Shown piece after piece: positions 33,907-43,276 of a stretch of 64,000 nucleotides of DNA. Each line of letters opens with the position of its first letter. Position 1 is the first letter of the stretch. A program made the translations under genes and the position numbers. The notes below the pieces were generated by a model that saw only the letters and a list, made by a program, of their open reading frames with translations, was not told where the DNA came from and did not search any database. This DNA comes from Chloroflexota bacterium (GTDB lineage Bacteria; Chloroflexota; UBA11872; VXOZ01): NCBI GenBank assembly GCA_026710945.1, contig JAPOQA010000041.1, positions 1 to 64,000 on the forward strand. Reading direction: 5' to 3'.

Positions 33907-34032
33907 AGAGTTTTTCCGTCCCTAAGACTAATGAGTTCAATTTGCCAAAACTGTAGTAAGCATTGTTCGCTCCCCAGATCACCTATGATCTAGGCTAGTA
34001 CAGAGCAGCCATACAGCAGATTACAGTCTTGG

Positions 34033-36324
34033 CTAGGAATGACTACCACACCTGCGCGGTGACCAATTCAGATGCCGGTCCAGAAACGGGAACGTGCCGT
34101 TGCCTTCAATCATGTGGCCGCCGTCGAAGTAGTAGATTTCGGCGCGGTCGGGAATTTTCAGGTCGGCGTAGCGGCGTTGCACCCTCGCGTATTCGTAGGC
34201 GCACCATTCGTCCGAGGCCACGGCGTCGCGGTGGCCGCGCTCGACCATGAAGGGGCGCGGCGCCATGAGATAAGCCATCTCGGCGTAGTTGAAGGTCTGG
34301 CCCAGGTCGAACTCCTGCATTTCCCACTCGTGGTTGAACATGTAGCCTGAGAAGTAGTCGGTGCTTGCGCACTTGCGCGCCCACTCGTTGAAGTCGCCGG
34401 CGCAAATCGAAAGCGCGTACTGGGTCAGCACCGTGGGAATGCGCATGGCCGCCTTGCCGCCGTAGGACAAGCCGTAGAAGCCAATGCGGTCGGGATCGAC
34501 GAACGGCAGTGTGGAGAGCCAGCGGAGTTGCTGTTCGTGCTGCGCGATGGCAAAGGTGAACAGCGTCCAGCCCAGCGGATTCGCCTTGCGCTGGAGCGTG
34601 CGGAATTCGTGGTAGCCGATGTAGGGATTCTGGGGAGCGTAGGTTATGTAACCGCGCTCGGCCAGCCGGGCGGCAAAGGCATGGTATGGGCCCTCTTCTT
34701 CCTTAATAACGTCTTCGGGACGTCCTTCCAATCCGTGCTGGCAGACAACCACCGGCCGCTGCTCTCCCGGCGCAATGCCCTTGGGCACCAGCAAGATGCC
34801 GTGGGTGAAGATGTCGGGGAGCACATCCAGCGTTACTTCATAGCCATCCCAGGCGTCGCTTTCGCCGTAGGGACGGCTGCGCGCGTTGAACGGCAGGCTG
34901 GGGTCGGGGCAGCGGCCGATAAGGTCTTTCCAGAAACGTTTTCTATACGTGGCGGCGGACTTTTCCCAGGCTTCCAGTGAGGAGGTATCCGCCTCCGACC
35001 AGAAATCTTCCCGCGTGCGCCACGCCACTTCCAAACGCTGCTGCACGTGGTTCACGATCTGGTTGAATTGCCGCTGCATGCGGGCGGATGGGTCGAATTG
35101 GGTGCGGGCATCACGGGGTGACGTCGCAGTTGTCGCGCCGCGCGTTTCCAAACCCAAGCCTTGCAGCAGCGCCGTGAGCGCGGCATCCGAGCCCGGTCCC
35201 GGGCCTGTAGCAGAGGTTTCCGCGAGCACGAGACGGTCCGCGGCGTCGTGCGCGGCGTAAGCCGATTGCGCGCGGGCTACTTCCGCCCGCACTTCCTCTA
35301 GCGGCGCGGGTTCGATCTTGCCGGGCGCGCCGACCCGCCCCCGCACACGTTCTAGATCCGTAATGGGCGGCAAGCCGCTGAGGGTAGGCGCGGGAGTCGC
35401 CTCGACGATCAAAGTACGCGGGGCGACCATGCTCGCGAGTTCGGCGTCGCTGAAGCCCCGCAGCAGTCGCCAGACGTTGCGATAAAGGGGCTCTTGCCAC
35501 AATTGCGTGCGGTTGCGGAAGTGCCCGCTCACGCCGACTGCCGCGATCCGTTCATCCAGCGCCCCGCTATAGAGCGCCAGCAGGCCGCCCTCGCCATAGC
35601 CGAACATCGCCACCGGCACATTTTCCGGCGCGTCTTGGGCTGAGAAGTAGCCTACGAGCGCCAGGAGCTTTTGCACCTCATAGCCGATGACGTGCCGACC
35701 CATCTCGCAGGCCATGCGATAGATGTATTCGCGGTGGGGCTGGTCGGTCATGCGAATCGCCGGATTGCCCGACCACGTGTGCGCACGGTCGATGAGCAGG
35801 GGCACTACGACCTGACACCCCAGTTCCACCAAACGCCGCGCGAACTGCTGCTCCGGCTTCAAGCCGGGCGCCAGCCCGGCCAGCATCTCCGGCGAACAAT
35901 CGGCATCGGGCACCGCAATTACGTGGGCGATGGGTGGCTGCTTGGGCCGCAGGAGCAGGCCTTCGCCTTCCACACCGTCCAGCACCGGCCAGCGAATGGC
36001 GTGAATGTCGTATGTCCGAGTGGCGGCGACACGGAAGGGGTCTGTGGTCGAGCAGACGAATTCCAGCGCCGAAACCGAAGTGCGGTCGTCAATGACGCCG
36101 ATGATGCGCGCGAATGCCGTCCGCTTTTCTGCTACATTTCTTTCCAGTGTTGCGGCTGAATTCGCTTGCGACTGCAGCGCTGTCTCCGCTTCTCCGTCAG
36201 CGGCAGCGAGTTCACGGTCCAAGTAACGATGAATACCGGCAATCATCTGTGCGGCGATGTCCCCCTCGAGGGAGAGGTCAGTTGTCCCCGGCAAGTGGGT
36301 TGACTCGTTATCAAGCTGGCCCAT
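34033..36324 (-). CDS. Double alpha/beta-hydrolase (acetyl-xylan-esterase/dienelactone-hydrolase type)
   Basis: 763 residues with two hydrolase-like halves. The C-terminal half has VVVCQHGLEGR (oxyanion region, about 526-536), GFYGLSYGGKAAM (nucleophile Ser620 in G-x-S-x-G-G) and a late FDGGHMIEG His, giving a full catalytic set. The N-terminal half has the matching elbow FGYGEGG (241-247), with Glu245 where the nucleophile should be. It is therefore probably a structural or substrate-binding copy. No signal peptide is seen. The substrate is unknown; related enzymes remove acyl groups from carbohydrates. Confidence 0.8.
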   Translation of the reverse strand: MGQLDNESTHLPGTTDLSLEGDIAAQMIAGIHRYLDRELAAADGEAETALQSQANSAATLERNVAEKRTAFARIIGVIDDRTSVSALEFVCSTTDPFRVAATRTYDIHAIRWPVLDGVEGEGLLLRPKQPPIAHVIAVPDADCSPEMLAGLAPGLKPEQQFARRLVELGCQVVVPLLIDRAHTWSGNPAIRMTDQPHREYIYRMACEMGRHVIGYEVQKLLALVGYFSAQDAPENVPVAMFGYGEGGLLALYSGALDERIAAVGVSGHFRNRTQLWQEPLYRNVWRLLRGFSDAELASMVAPRTLIVEATPAPTLSGLPPITDLERVRGRVGAPGKIEPAPLEEVRAEVARAQSAYAAHDAADRLVLAETSATGPGPGSDAALTALLQGLGLETRGATTATSPRDARTQFDPSARMQRQFNQIVNHVQQRLEVAWRTREDFWSEADTSSLEAWEKSAATYRKRFWKDLIGRCPDPSLPFNARSRPYGESDAWDGYEVTLDVLPDIFTHGILLVPKGIAPGEQRPVVVCQHGLEGRPEDVIKEEEGPYHAFAARLAERGYITYAPQNPYIGYHEFRTLQRKANPLGWTLFTFAIAQHEQQLRWLSTLPFVDPDRIGFYGLSYGGKAAMRIPTVLTQYALSICAGDFNEWARKCASTDYFSGYMFNHEWEMQEFDLGQTFNYAEMAYLMAPRPFMVERGHRDAVASDEWCAYEYARVQRRYADLKIPDRAEIYYFDGGHMIEGNGTFPFLDRHLNWSPRRCGSHS

Positions 36325-36479
36325 GATAGTGGCAATCCTTTACTACCTCTACGCGTTCACCTGCACAGTAGCGCGGCAGTGGGCTTTGGCGCAACCGCAA
36401 TGAAGTCTGGCAACGCCCTTTTCGGTGAACTCTGCGAGATATTGATGAGCGGACAGGATTTGGTTGAATAGGTGAAGAC

Positions 36480-36632
36480 TTCACCCTCACCCCGGCCCTC
36501 TCCCCCGGGAGACCTTTGCGTAAGTCTAGAGAAAGCGAGGCAGTCCCCGCTCCCTCTGGGGACCTTTGCGCAACTCAAGCGGTAGCGAAATAGTTCCCTC
36601 TCCCTCGACGGGAGAGGGCTAGGGTGAGGGTG
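36480..36632. repeat. Family E inverted-repeat element
   Basis: CACCCTCACCCCGGCCCTCTCCC on the left (starting about 36481) and GGGAGAGGGCTAGGGTGAGGGTG on the right (about 36609-36631) flank about 110 bp that include two GACCTTTGCG segments. Confidence 0.8.
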
Positions 36633-36721
36633 GATCTCCTGAAATCTCTCCAAATACACACCGATTCTGCCCTGATACGTCTTGACACTGCCCGGCGTAA
36701 AGGACCGTTGTAGCAAAAAGA

Positions 36722-37133
36722 CCCCTCACCCCAACCCTCTCCCCCCAGCAGAGGGAGTGCCCCTGCCTGAAGGTGGGGTTATGCAAAGGGCTCCCCGGGG
36801 AGAGGGTGTCTCGGGCGCCGGATCGATGAGCCGATTCAAATCTCAACAAGGGCTTAGCGCAGCACTAAGCGCGAACGGGACGTACAATTACCGTTCGCCC
36901 ACCGTATCAAGCTCGGAGCAGGCTTTGCACTACGCCGGTCGGGAGGCAGGAAGGCTCCCTCTCCCCGGGAAGCTGTCTCACAAATGCATCGTTCAGTGTA
37001 GACTTGCCCTTCGACAAGCTCAGGGCGAACGTAACAGGCAAAAATCCGTTCGTGCTGAGCTTGGCGAAGCACGATGTGGCTTTTCGTGTCGACTGATGAG
37101 ACAGCCTCCCGGGGAGAGGGTTGGGGTGAGGGG
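36722..37133. repeat. Nested repeat composite with perfect 23-bp inverted ends
   Basis: The outer ends 36722-36744 and 37111-37133 are exact reverse complements (CCCCTCACCCCAACCCTCTC at the outer side). Inside are a family E core (to about 36809), about 145 bp of unique sequence and the second copy of the family A long element (about 36955-37120). No gene in 36325-37227 is credible. Confidence 0.85.
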
Positions 37134-37227
37134 AGATTGCCATTTTCCGGCCCACTTCCATTTGCGTGGCACAGTATAATCTGTTGCAGCGATTAGCAGA
37201 ATTCAAAGAGGGAAGTCCGGAACAGGC

Positions 37228-38448
37228 ATGAGCGGAGATTCGCCACTAGACATTGCCATCGTCGGCGGGGGCATCGTGGGTCTTTCTACGGCATTCACGT
37301 TGGCCCAGCGTTACCGCGGTCTGGGCATCGCCGTCTTTGAAAAAGAAGCCGACATTGCCCAGCATCAGACCGGTCACAACAGCGGTGTCATCCACTCCGG
37401 CATTTACTACCGGCCGGGCTCGCTGCGCGCGCGCATGGCGGTGAAGGCATCCCAGCGCATGATGGACTTTTGCGCAGAGCATGGCATTCCCTATGACCGG
37501 TGTGGCAAGGTGATTGTAGCTACTGCCGGGTCACAGGTTCCCGCCTTGGAAGAGTTGCTGCGCCGCGGTGAAGCCAACGGCGTGCCGGGAGTGCGCATGA
37601 TCGGGCCCGAGGAACTGAAGGCACTTGAGCCCTACGCCACAGGCATCCGCGCGCTTCACGTGCCAAGCGCCGGCATCGTAAACTACAGCCTTGTCGCAGG
37701 GATGTACCGGAAACTCCTTGAAAGGGCCGGCGGCCAGGTGCGAACGGGTGCGGAGGTGTCCGCCATTGTCGCAGAGCCAAACGCGCTGCGGCTGGAGACG
37801 ACCCTGGGTGACGTGCGAAGCAAGCACGTGATCACGTGCGGCGGGCTGTATGCGGACCGCGTCAGCATAGCTGCCGGCTTGAAACCGCAGGTAAAAGTCG
37901 CGGCCTTTCGTGGCGAGTACTCCGAACTCGTGCCAGAGAAGCGGTACCTCGTGCGCAATCTTATCTATCCCGTATCCAATCCCGCTTTCCCGTTTCTCGG
38001 CGTCCACTTTACGCGGCGCATCAGTGGGGCAATCGAGGTAGGGCCGAACGCCGTGCTCGCCTTCAAGCGGCAGGGATATCGGTGGCGTGACGTGAGCGTC
38101 GGCGATACGCTGGATATCTTGGGCTATGCGGGTTTCTGGCGCATGGCGGCGCGATACTGGCGCACCGGACTGGGTGAAGTGTACCGCTCATTGTATAAAA
38201 AGGCGATGGTGAAAGAGTTGCAGAAGCTCGTGCCGGACGTCACCGGCGGGGATTTAGTGCGAGCGGGGGCGGGCGTACGGGCCCAAGCGTTGGACCGGCA
38301 AGGGAACCTGGTGGATGATTTCCACATCGTGCAGGAATCACGCATGATCCACGTGCTCAATGCGCCTTCGCCTGCGGCGACTGCCTCGCTGAGCATTGGT
38401 TCAGCCGTAGCGGACATGGCGGGTCAGTGGCTTGACCCCAAATCATGA
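37228..38448 (+). CDS. lhgO: L-2-hydroxyglutarate oxidase/dehydrogenase LhgO
   Basis: 406 residues. The FAD-binding IAIVGGGIVGLSTAFTLAQR (9-28) and the HQTGHNSGVIHSGIYYRPGSLRA region (about 46-68) are diagnostic of LhgO. The C-terminal PSPAATASLSIGSAVADM closes the DAO fold. The enzyme oxidises L-2-hydroxyglutarate to 2-oxoglutarate and passes electrons to quinone or oxygen. It precedes the rpsB operon by about 300 bp, with its own repeat-rich upstream region. Confidence 0.9.
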   Translation: MSGDSPLDIAIVGGGIVGLSTAFTLAQRYRGLGIAVFEKEADIAQHQTGHNSGVIHSGIYYRPGSLRARMAVKASQRMMDFCAEHGIPYDRCGKVIVATAGSQVPALEELLRRGEANGVPGVRMIGPEELKALEPYATGIRALHVPSAGIVNYSLVAGMYRKLLERAGGQVRTGAEVSAIVAEPNALRLETTLGDVRSKHVITCGGLYADRVSIAAGLKPQVKVAAFRGEYSELVPEKRYLVRNLIYPVSNPAFPFLGVHFTRRISGAIEVGPNAVLAFKRQGYRWRDVSVGDTLDILGYAGFWRMAARYWRTGLGEVYRSLYKKAMVKELQKLVPDVTGGDLVRAGAGVRAQALDRQGNLVDDFHIVQESRMIHVLNAPSPAATASLSIGSAVADMAGQWLDPKS

Positions 38449-38595
38449 GCAGCCCACACGGAGAGAAGCTTAAGCTCGCATTGGCGGCGCATGTGGATGT
38501 TATCTAGCGTCCGCGCAGACAGAATTCACGTGGCGAGCGAGCGTCGCTGCGGAGTGAAAGACAAAGAAAACGAACACGCACAACGTATAGGTGCG

Positions 38596-38625
38596 TTGCC
38601 GCGCACGCGCCTGAAACGGTATACT
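38596..38625 (+). promoter_or_regulatory. Promoter of the rpsB operon
   Basis: TTGCCG (38596-38601), 18 nt, TATACT (38620-38625), about 120 bp before rpsB. The leader has no obvious terminator. No other gene lies in 38449-38743. Confidence 0.55.
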
Positions 38626-38743
38626 GGTTTAGATAACCAATGAGCCAACACGAGGAATGTGCGTGTCAGGCTTTAGAAGGAAGTAAAGTAGCGGTTAATT
38701 TGACCGCCACAAGGTGCAGGAGTGCAGAAGGGGTCGCGAACGA

Positions 38744-39544
38744 ATGGCCGTAGCGAGTCTTAGGGATCTGTTTGACGCCGGCGTGCACTTTGGGCATCCC
38801 ACCAATCGGTGGAATCCCAAGATGAAGCCGTACATTTACATGGCGCGAAGCAAGATCCACATCATCGATCTTGAAAAGAGCGCAAGCGGACTTCAGGAAG
38901 CCTGCGATTTCGCCAGCGAACTGGCGTTGCATAACCGCGAAGTCTTGTTTGTGGGAACAAAAAAGCAGGCACAGGACATAGTGGAACAAGAGGCCTCTCG
39001 TGTAGGGATGCCGTTTGTGAATCAGCGATGGCTTGGCGGCATGCTGACGAATTATTCCACGATCAGCCGGCGCTTAGCGAGAATGAAGGAAATGGAAGCC
39101 GAGCAGGCGAACAACGCCTGGCAGAGTTTCTCTAAGAAAGAGGTTGGCCGCCTCCAGGACCGCCTGGCAAAGCTCCAGCGTTTCTTCAACGGTATTCGCG
39201 ACATGCACCGCTTACCTTCTGCTCTCTACGTGGTAGACACTGTGCGCGAGCACATTGCCGTCGCAGAGGCGCAAAAGCTTGGCATCCCCGTCATTGCGTT
39301 GCTTGACACCAATTGTGACCCCGATCAGGTGGACTTTTCGATTCCGGGCAATGACGATGCCATCAAGTCGATTCGTCTCATTACGCAACTCATAGCAGAC
39401 GCAATCAACCGGGGGCAAGAGCTGCGCGCGGCCCAATCGGCTGAGGCAGAAGCCGAGAAGGCCATGGAGGCAGTAGCTGCCGATCCTACGGCAGAAGAGG
39501 ATATTGAATCCGGAGAAGTGGCTGCCGAAGAGGATGCGGGCTAA
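38744..39544 (+). CDS. rpsB: 30S ribosomal protein S2
   Basis: 266 residues from ATG 38744 (AGAAGGGG upstream; an earlier in-frame GTG adds unrelated residues). LRDLFDAGVHFGHPTNRWNPKM at the N-terminus and VNQRWLGGMLTNYSTI (about 97-112) are S2 signatures. The acidic Glu/Ala-rich tail after about residue 230 is longer than in E. coli. It heads the rpsB-tsf-pyrH-frr-uppS-cdsA set found in many bacteria. Confidence 0.97.
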   Translation: MAVASLRDLFDAGVHFGHPTNRWNPKMKPYIYMARSKIHIIDLEKSASGLQEACDFASELALHNREVLFVGTKKQAQDIVEQEASRVGMPFVNQRWLGGMLTNYSTISRRLARMKEMEAEQANNAWQSFSKKEVGRLQDRLAKLQRFFNGIRDMHRLPSALYVVDTVREHIAVAEAQKLGIPVIALLDTNCDPDQVDFSIPGNDDAIKSIRLITQLIADAINRGQELRAAQSAEAEAEKAMEAVAADPTAEEDIESGEVAAEEDAG

Positions 39545-39597
39545 GCTGCCGTCTTGTGGAATGACGCTACTACGCAGAGGGAGTTAGATTTCAAGAA

Positions 39598-40104
39598 ATG
39601 GCAACAGTGACGATCACGGATATCAAGTCGCTGCGCGAGGAAACCGGCGCGGGCATAATGGACTGCAAGCGAGCTCTGGAGGAAGCGAACGGGGACCATC
39701 AAGCGGCGAAAAAGCTTCTGGATGCGCAAGGATTGGCAAAAGCGGAGAAACGCGCCGGCAAAGAGGCTTCGCAGGGCTTAGTGCACTCGTATATCCACGG
39801 CAACGGACGGGTTGGCGTCCTCGTGGAGGTAAACTGCGAAACGGACTTTGTGGCGCGCACGGAAGAGTTTCAGAACCTCGTACACGAGATTGCCTTGCAC
39901 ATTGCCGGCATGAGCCCGGAGTTTGTCAGCGAGGAAGAATTGCCCGAGGGATATGATGGCAATTCCGAAGAGACCGTGCTGCTGGCGCAGCCATTCGTAC
40001 GCGACCCGTCGCTCACTGTTGCAGATCTCGTCAAGCAGACTATTGCAAAGACCGGCGAGAATGTTGTCATTCGGCGCTTCTGCCGCTACGAACGCGGCAT
40101 CTAG
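39598..40104 (+). CDS. tsf: Elongation factor Ts, short form
   Basis: 168 residues. [22 protein letters not shown] (6-27) is the N-terminal UBA-like domain, and [13 protein letters not shown] (about 79-91) is the core motif that enters EF-Tu. Only one dimerisation subdomain follows, so it is much shorter than the roughly 283-residue E. coli protein, as in several other phyla. It exchanges GDP for GTP on EF-Tu. A hairpin with T tract follows. Confidence 0.96.
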   Translation: MATVTITDIKSLREETGAGIMDCKRALEEANGDHQAAKKLLDAQGLAKAEKRAGKEASQGLVHSYIHGNGRVGVLVEVNCETDFVARTEEFQNLVHEIALHIAGMSPEFVSEEELPEGYDGNSEETVLLAQPFVRDPSLTVADLVKQTIAKTGENVVIRRFCRYERGI

Positions 40105-40132
40105 AGAGCACGCGAGCGACGCGTGCTCTTTT
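40105..40132 (+). terminator. Rho-independent terminator between tsf and pyrH
   Basis: AGAGCACGCG (40105-40114) pairs perfectly with CGCGTGCTCT (40120-40129) around a 5-nt loop, followed by TTTT. It probably reduces read-through into pyrH. Confidence 0.75.
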
Positions 40133-40178
40133 AGTATGTTGCGCTGGCGATCCGGCGCTGCACGATCAGAGAGGTCCC

Positions 40179-40925
40179 ATGGCAATGCTACGCTATAGGC
40201 GTGTGCTGCTTAAGATTGGCGGCGAGGCGCTTATGGGGAAGGGCAAGGGCGAGTATGGCATAGATCTTGCTATCGCGCGCAACATCGCCAAGCAGATCGC
40301 TTCCGCCCGCCGCTTAGGAGTACAGATAGGGGTCGTTATCGGCGGCGGCAACATCTGGCGGGGCGAGTTGGCAGCCGACCAGGGCATGGATCGTGCCACT
40401 GCCGATTATATGGGCATGTTGGCCACAGTTATCAATGCCTTGGCCCTGCAGGATGCGCTCTCGCGGGAAGGCCTGGACGCCCGCGTGCAGACGGCAATTG
40501 AAATGCGAGAAGTAGCCGAACCGTATATTCGCGCGCGCGCCATCGACCATCTGGAGCAGGACCGGGTTGTCGTCTTCAGCGCCGGTACGGGCAACCCCTT
40601 CTTCACGACCGATACGGCCGGTGCCCTGCGCGCCATGGAGATAAACGCAGAAATTCTCATAAAGGCCACGAAGGTTGACGGTGCATATGAGAGCGACCCA
40701 ATTGAGAATCCGCAGGCCAGGAAGTTTGACTACCTAACGTACCTCGACGCCCTCAACATGGGCCTAAAGGTGATGGATAGTACCGCAATCTCGCTCTGCA
40801 TGGAAAACAGCCTTCCCATAGCGGTCTTCAAGCTGGAACACTCCGGCGCCTTGGAGCGGTTGCTGCAAGGGGAACCGGTGGGGACCCTGATAGGAGATAG
40901 GGACGATGCTGGAGCCGATTCTTGA
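40179..40925 (+). CDS. pyrH: UMP kinase
   Basis: 248 residues. [11 protein letters not shown] (10-20), [10 protein letters not shown] (about 53-62) and [17 protein letters not shown] (about 76-92) are PyrH motifs, and the [17 protein letters not shown] loop (about 137-153) binds the nucleotides. It phosphorylates UMP for pyrimidine nucleotide synthesis and is normally controlled by UTP and GTP. GAGAGG precedes the ATG. The 3' end overlaps frr by 20 bp. Confidence 0.96.
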   Translation: MAMLRYRRVLLKIGGEALMGKGKGEYGIDLAIARNIAKQIASARRLGVQIGVVIGGGNIWRGELAADQGMDRATADYMGMLATVINALALQDALSREGLDARVQTAIEMREVAEPYIRARAIDHLEQDRVVVFSAGTGNPFFTTDTAGALRAMEINAEILIKATKVDGAYESDPIENPQARKFDYLTYLDALNMGLKVMDSTAISLCMENSLPIAVFKLEHSGALERLLQGEPVGTLIGDRDDAGADS

Positions 40926-41463
40926 GGAAACGGAAATCGCTATGGGCCTCGCGACAGAGGCATTGCAGCGTGATGTCGCCCGCATTCGCACGGGAAGAGC
41001 CTCCACGGCTCTTGTGGAAGAGATCGCAGTGGAGTACTACGGTACGGAGCTGCCTCTCAATCAAGTAGCCACAATCATCGTGCCGGAGCCGCGGCTCATC
41101 GTCATTCAGCCCTGGGACAAGCAGTCGATTCCTGCCATTGAGCGGGCGATTCTAAAGTCGGAACTCGGTATCACTCCTTCGAACGACGGCACGGTCATCC
41201 GCATTGCCCTACCCCAGCCCACGGCGGAACGCCGCCAAGAGCTTGCGAAGATGGTCCGGCAGCGGGCAGAAGAGGCCCGTGTTGCCATTCGCAATAGCCG
41301 GCGTTCCGCGCAGGACGAGCTGCGCAAGCAGCAGAAGAATAGCAGCGTCTCCGAGGATGACATCCGCCGCGCCCAGGGCGACCTGCAAAAGCTCACCGAT
41401 ACAGAGATCGAGCGCGTCGACAAAGTTCTTGCCGATAAAGAGCAGGAGATTCTGACCATCTAG
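40906..41463 (+). CDS. frr: Ribosome recycling factor
   Basis: 185 residues, the standard family length. [21 protein letters not shown] (27-47) and the long three-helix bundle ([22 protein letters not shown]) are typical. RRF splits post-termination ribosomes together with EF-G. It begins inside the pyrH 3' end, so translation is coupled. Confidence 0.97.
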   Translation: MLEPILEETEIAMGLATEALQRDVARIRTGRASTALVEEIAVEYYGTELPLNQVATIIVPEPRLIVIQPWDKQSIPAIERAILKSELGITPSNDGTVIRIALPQPTAERRQELAKMVRQRAEEARVAIRNSRRSAQDELRKQQKNSSVSEDDIRRAQGDLQKLTDTEIERVDKVLADKEQEILTI

Positions 41464-41465
41464 CG

Positions 41466-42302
41466 ATGGAGCCTACGTCACCAAAAGCCCTTAAGCCTGC
41501 ACCTGAAGAGGCGGAGTCGTTTCCTCCTCTCACGGTTATACCCGTCCACGTCGGCATCGTGATGGACGGTAATGGGCGCTGGGCAGCACAGCGCGGTCTC
41601 GCGCGTTTGGAAGGGCATCGCGCCGGAGCGCGCTGTGTCCGTGAAGTTGCTGAGGCGGCGGTGGATTTCGGGGTCAGAGTCCTCACGCTCTATGCTTTTT
41701 CAACAGAAAACTGGTCGCGCCCCGAGGACGAAGTCAGCGGGCTCATGACGCTGCTGGAGGAGACGATCGAGCGCGAACAAGGCGCGATTGTCGAGAACCA
41801 GATACAGGTCCGCTCCATCGGGCGGCGGGATGTCGTGCCCTCAACCTTGCAGGTGGCAATCGACCAGCTTGAGAATGCAACGCGCGACAACAACCGCCTT
41901 ACGATAAATTTTGCCTTCAATTATGGTGGACGCAGCGAAATCGTAGATGCTGTGCGTGAGATCGTTGCAGCAGGCGTGCCTGCATCGCACATCTCGGAAG
42001 AGACGATTGGCCAGCACCTGTATACGCGCAATCTGCCCGATCCCGATCTCGTGATTCGCACGGCGGGCGAAATGCGGCTTTCCAACTTCCTGCTTTGGCA
42101 AGCTGCCTACGCCGAATACTACGCCGCGCAGGTCTACTGGCCGGACTTTGGGCGCAAAGAGTTCTACGCCGCGCTCGCAAATTACAGCCATCGAGAGCGC
42201 AAGTTCGGCGGCCTGGCGAATAGCGACGGCCTTGCTGGACGTGACGACCTCACTGGCAGCGGCCGTCTTGCCAACAGCCGGAATGGCAAAGCGAAACGGT
42301 AG
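41466..42302 (+). CDS. uppS: Isoprenyl (undecaprenyl) diphosphate synthase
   Basis: 278 residues. HVGIVMDGNGRWAAQRG (28-44) contains the catalytic Asp34. The GHRAGARCVREV, YAFSTENWSRP and late DLVIRTAGEMRLSNFLLWQAAYAE motifs complete the cis-prenyltransferase core. It makes the C55 lipid carrier for cell-wall synthesis. RTAGEMR stands where RTSGEQR/RTGGEMR is usual. The start is 2 bp after the frr stop. The C-terminal 40 residues are a low-complexity addition that overlaps cdsA. Confidence 0.95.
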   Translation: MEPTSPKALKPAPEEAESFPPLTVIPVHVGIVMDGNGRWAAQRGLARLEGHRAGARCVREVAEAAVDFGVRVLTLYAFSTENWSRPEDEVSGLMTLLEETIEREQGAIVENQIQVRSIGRRDVVPSTLQVAIDQLENATRDNNRLTINFAFNYGGRSEIVDAVREIVAAGVPASHISEETIGQHLYTRNLPDPDLVIRTAGEMRLSNFLLWQAAYAEYYAAQVYWPDFGRKEFYAALANYSHRERKFGGLANSDGLAGRDDLTGSGRLANSRNGKAKR

Positions 42303-43191
42303 GCGCGGCCAGGCGGGCCGCGATACGACACGTACGCGCTGGCAGGAGCTTGCGGCGCGTGCGCTCTCTGCAATCGTCTATGCCCCTCTTCTGCTCGCGT
42401 TAGCCTACTTCGGCAATCCCTGGCTGCTCATCGGCATGCTGGCTCTTGGCGGCCTTGCCCTTTGGGAGTACGTCTATCTCGTACGCACGATGGGGCTTGC
42501 CATGCAGCGCGTCACGGCCGGTGCGCTGGCCCTCGGTTTCTTCCTGTGGCCTTACAGCCTAATCTGGGCGGGATACGCCGAGCTCGTTATTCTACCGCCG
42601 CTCTTCTTCACGTTAATTGTGCTCTGCTCGCTATGGGCATTGCTGCTTCCCCGGGCTCAGGGTCATACACAGGTCTTTACGGGCTGGGCCATGGCGGTCG
42701 CCGGAGCGATGTACATTGGCTGGCTGCTCGGCCACACCGTGGCGCTCCGCGACTACATCTACGTACGAGGCGAGCTGTGGCTCATCTTTGCCCTGGTCGT
42801 TACGTGGGCTTATGACACGGGGGCGTATCTTGTAGGCCGAGGCATTGGCAAACGCAGAATCTTCCAGCACTTGAGCGCCGGTAAGACGCTGGAGGGTACG
42901 CTTGGCGGAGCGTTCGTCGCCGTGATGGTCGCAGCGCTCTATGCCCAATTCACCCCATTCCCACTTAGCCCCATTTTGGCGGGCCTCATTGGTCTCGGCG
43001 CCGCGGTGGTGGCGCAACTCGGTGACCTGGTGGAATCTCTGCTCAAGCGCGGGGCGGAAGTGAAAGAATCCGGCACACTCATCCCCGGCCACGGCGGCGT
43101 CCTGGACCGCATCGACAGCCTGCTCTTTACCGGCCCCTACATGTTCTACGCGGCCCTGATATGGGCCAGCCTGCAACTCGGGGCGCAGTAG
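42283..43191 (+). CDS. cdsA: Phosphatidate cytidylyltransferase
   Basis: 302 residues from ATG 42283; the upstream-open frame is the shadow of uppS. Seven to eight hydrophobic helices lead to SLLKRGAEVKESGTLIPGHGGVLDRID (about 245-271), the CDP-alcohol signature, with Glu where the usual KD aspartate sits. It makes CDP-diacylglycerol from phosphatidic acid and CTP in the membrane. It ends the rpsB operon here; dxr and rseP, often next, are absent. Confidence 0.94.
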   Translation: MAKRNGRRGQAGRDTTRTRWQELAARALSAIVYAPLLLALAYFGNPWLLIGMLALGGLALWEYVYLVRTMGLAMQRVTAGALALGFFLWPYSLIWAGYAELVILPPLFFTLIVLCSLWALLLPRAQGHTQVFTGWAMAVAGAMYIGWLLGHTVALRDYIYVRGELWLIFALVVTWAYDTGAYLVGRGIGKRRIFQHLSAGKTLEGTLGGAFVAVMVAALYAQFTPFPLSPILAGLIGLGAAVVAQLGDLVESLLKRGAEVKESGTLIPGHGGVLDRIDSLLFTGPYMFYAALIWASLQLGAQ

Positions 43192-43276
43192 ACGCATCGG
43201 CCTGCGGGCCGTACGTCCACTGGACTACTTGATTCCTCCGACAGGCTCAGCGCAAACGTAAGAGACACGCCCCAGC

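Noticed and set aside
36682-37179. 165-residue ORF between the hydrolase and lhgO
   Set aside because: It is a translation of nested family E and A repeats.
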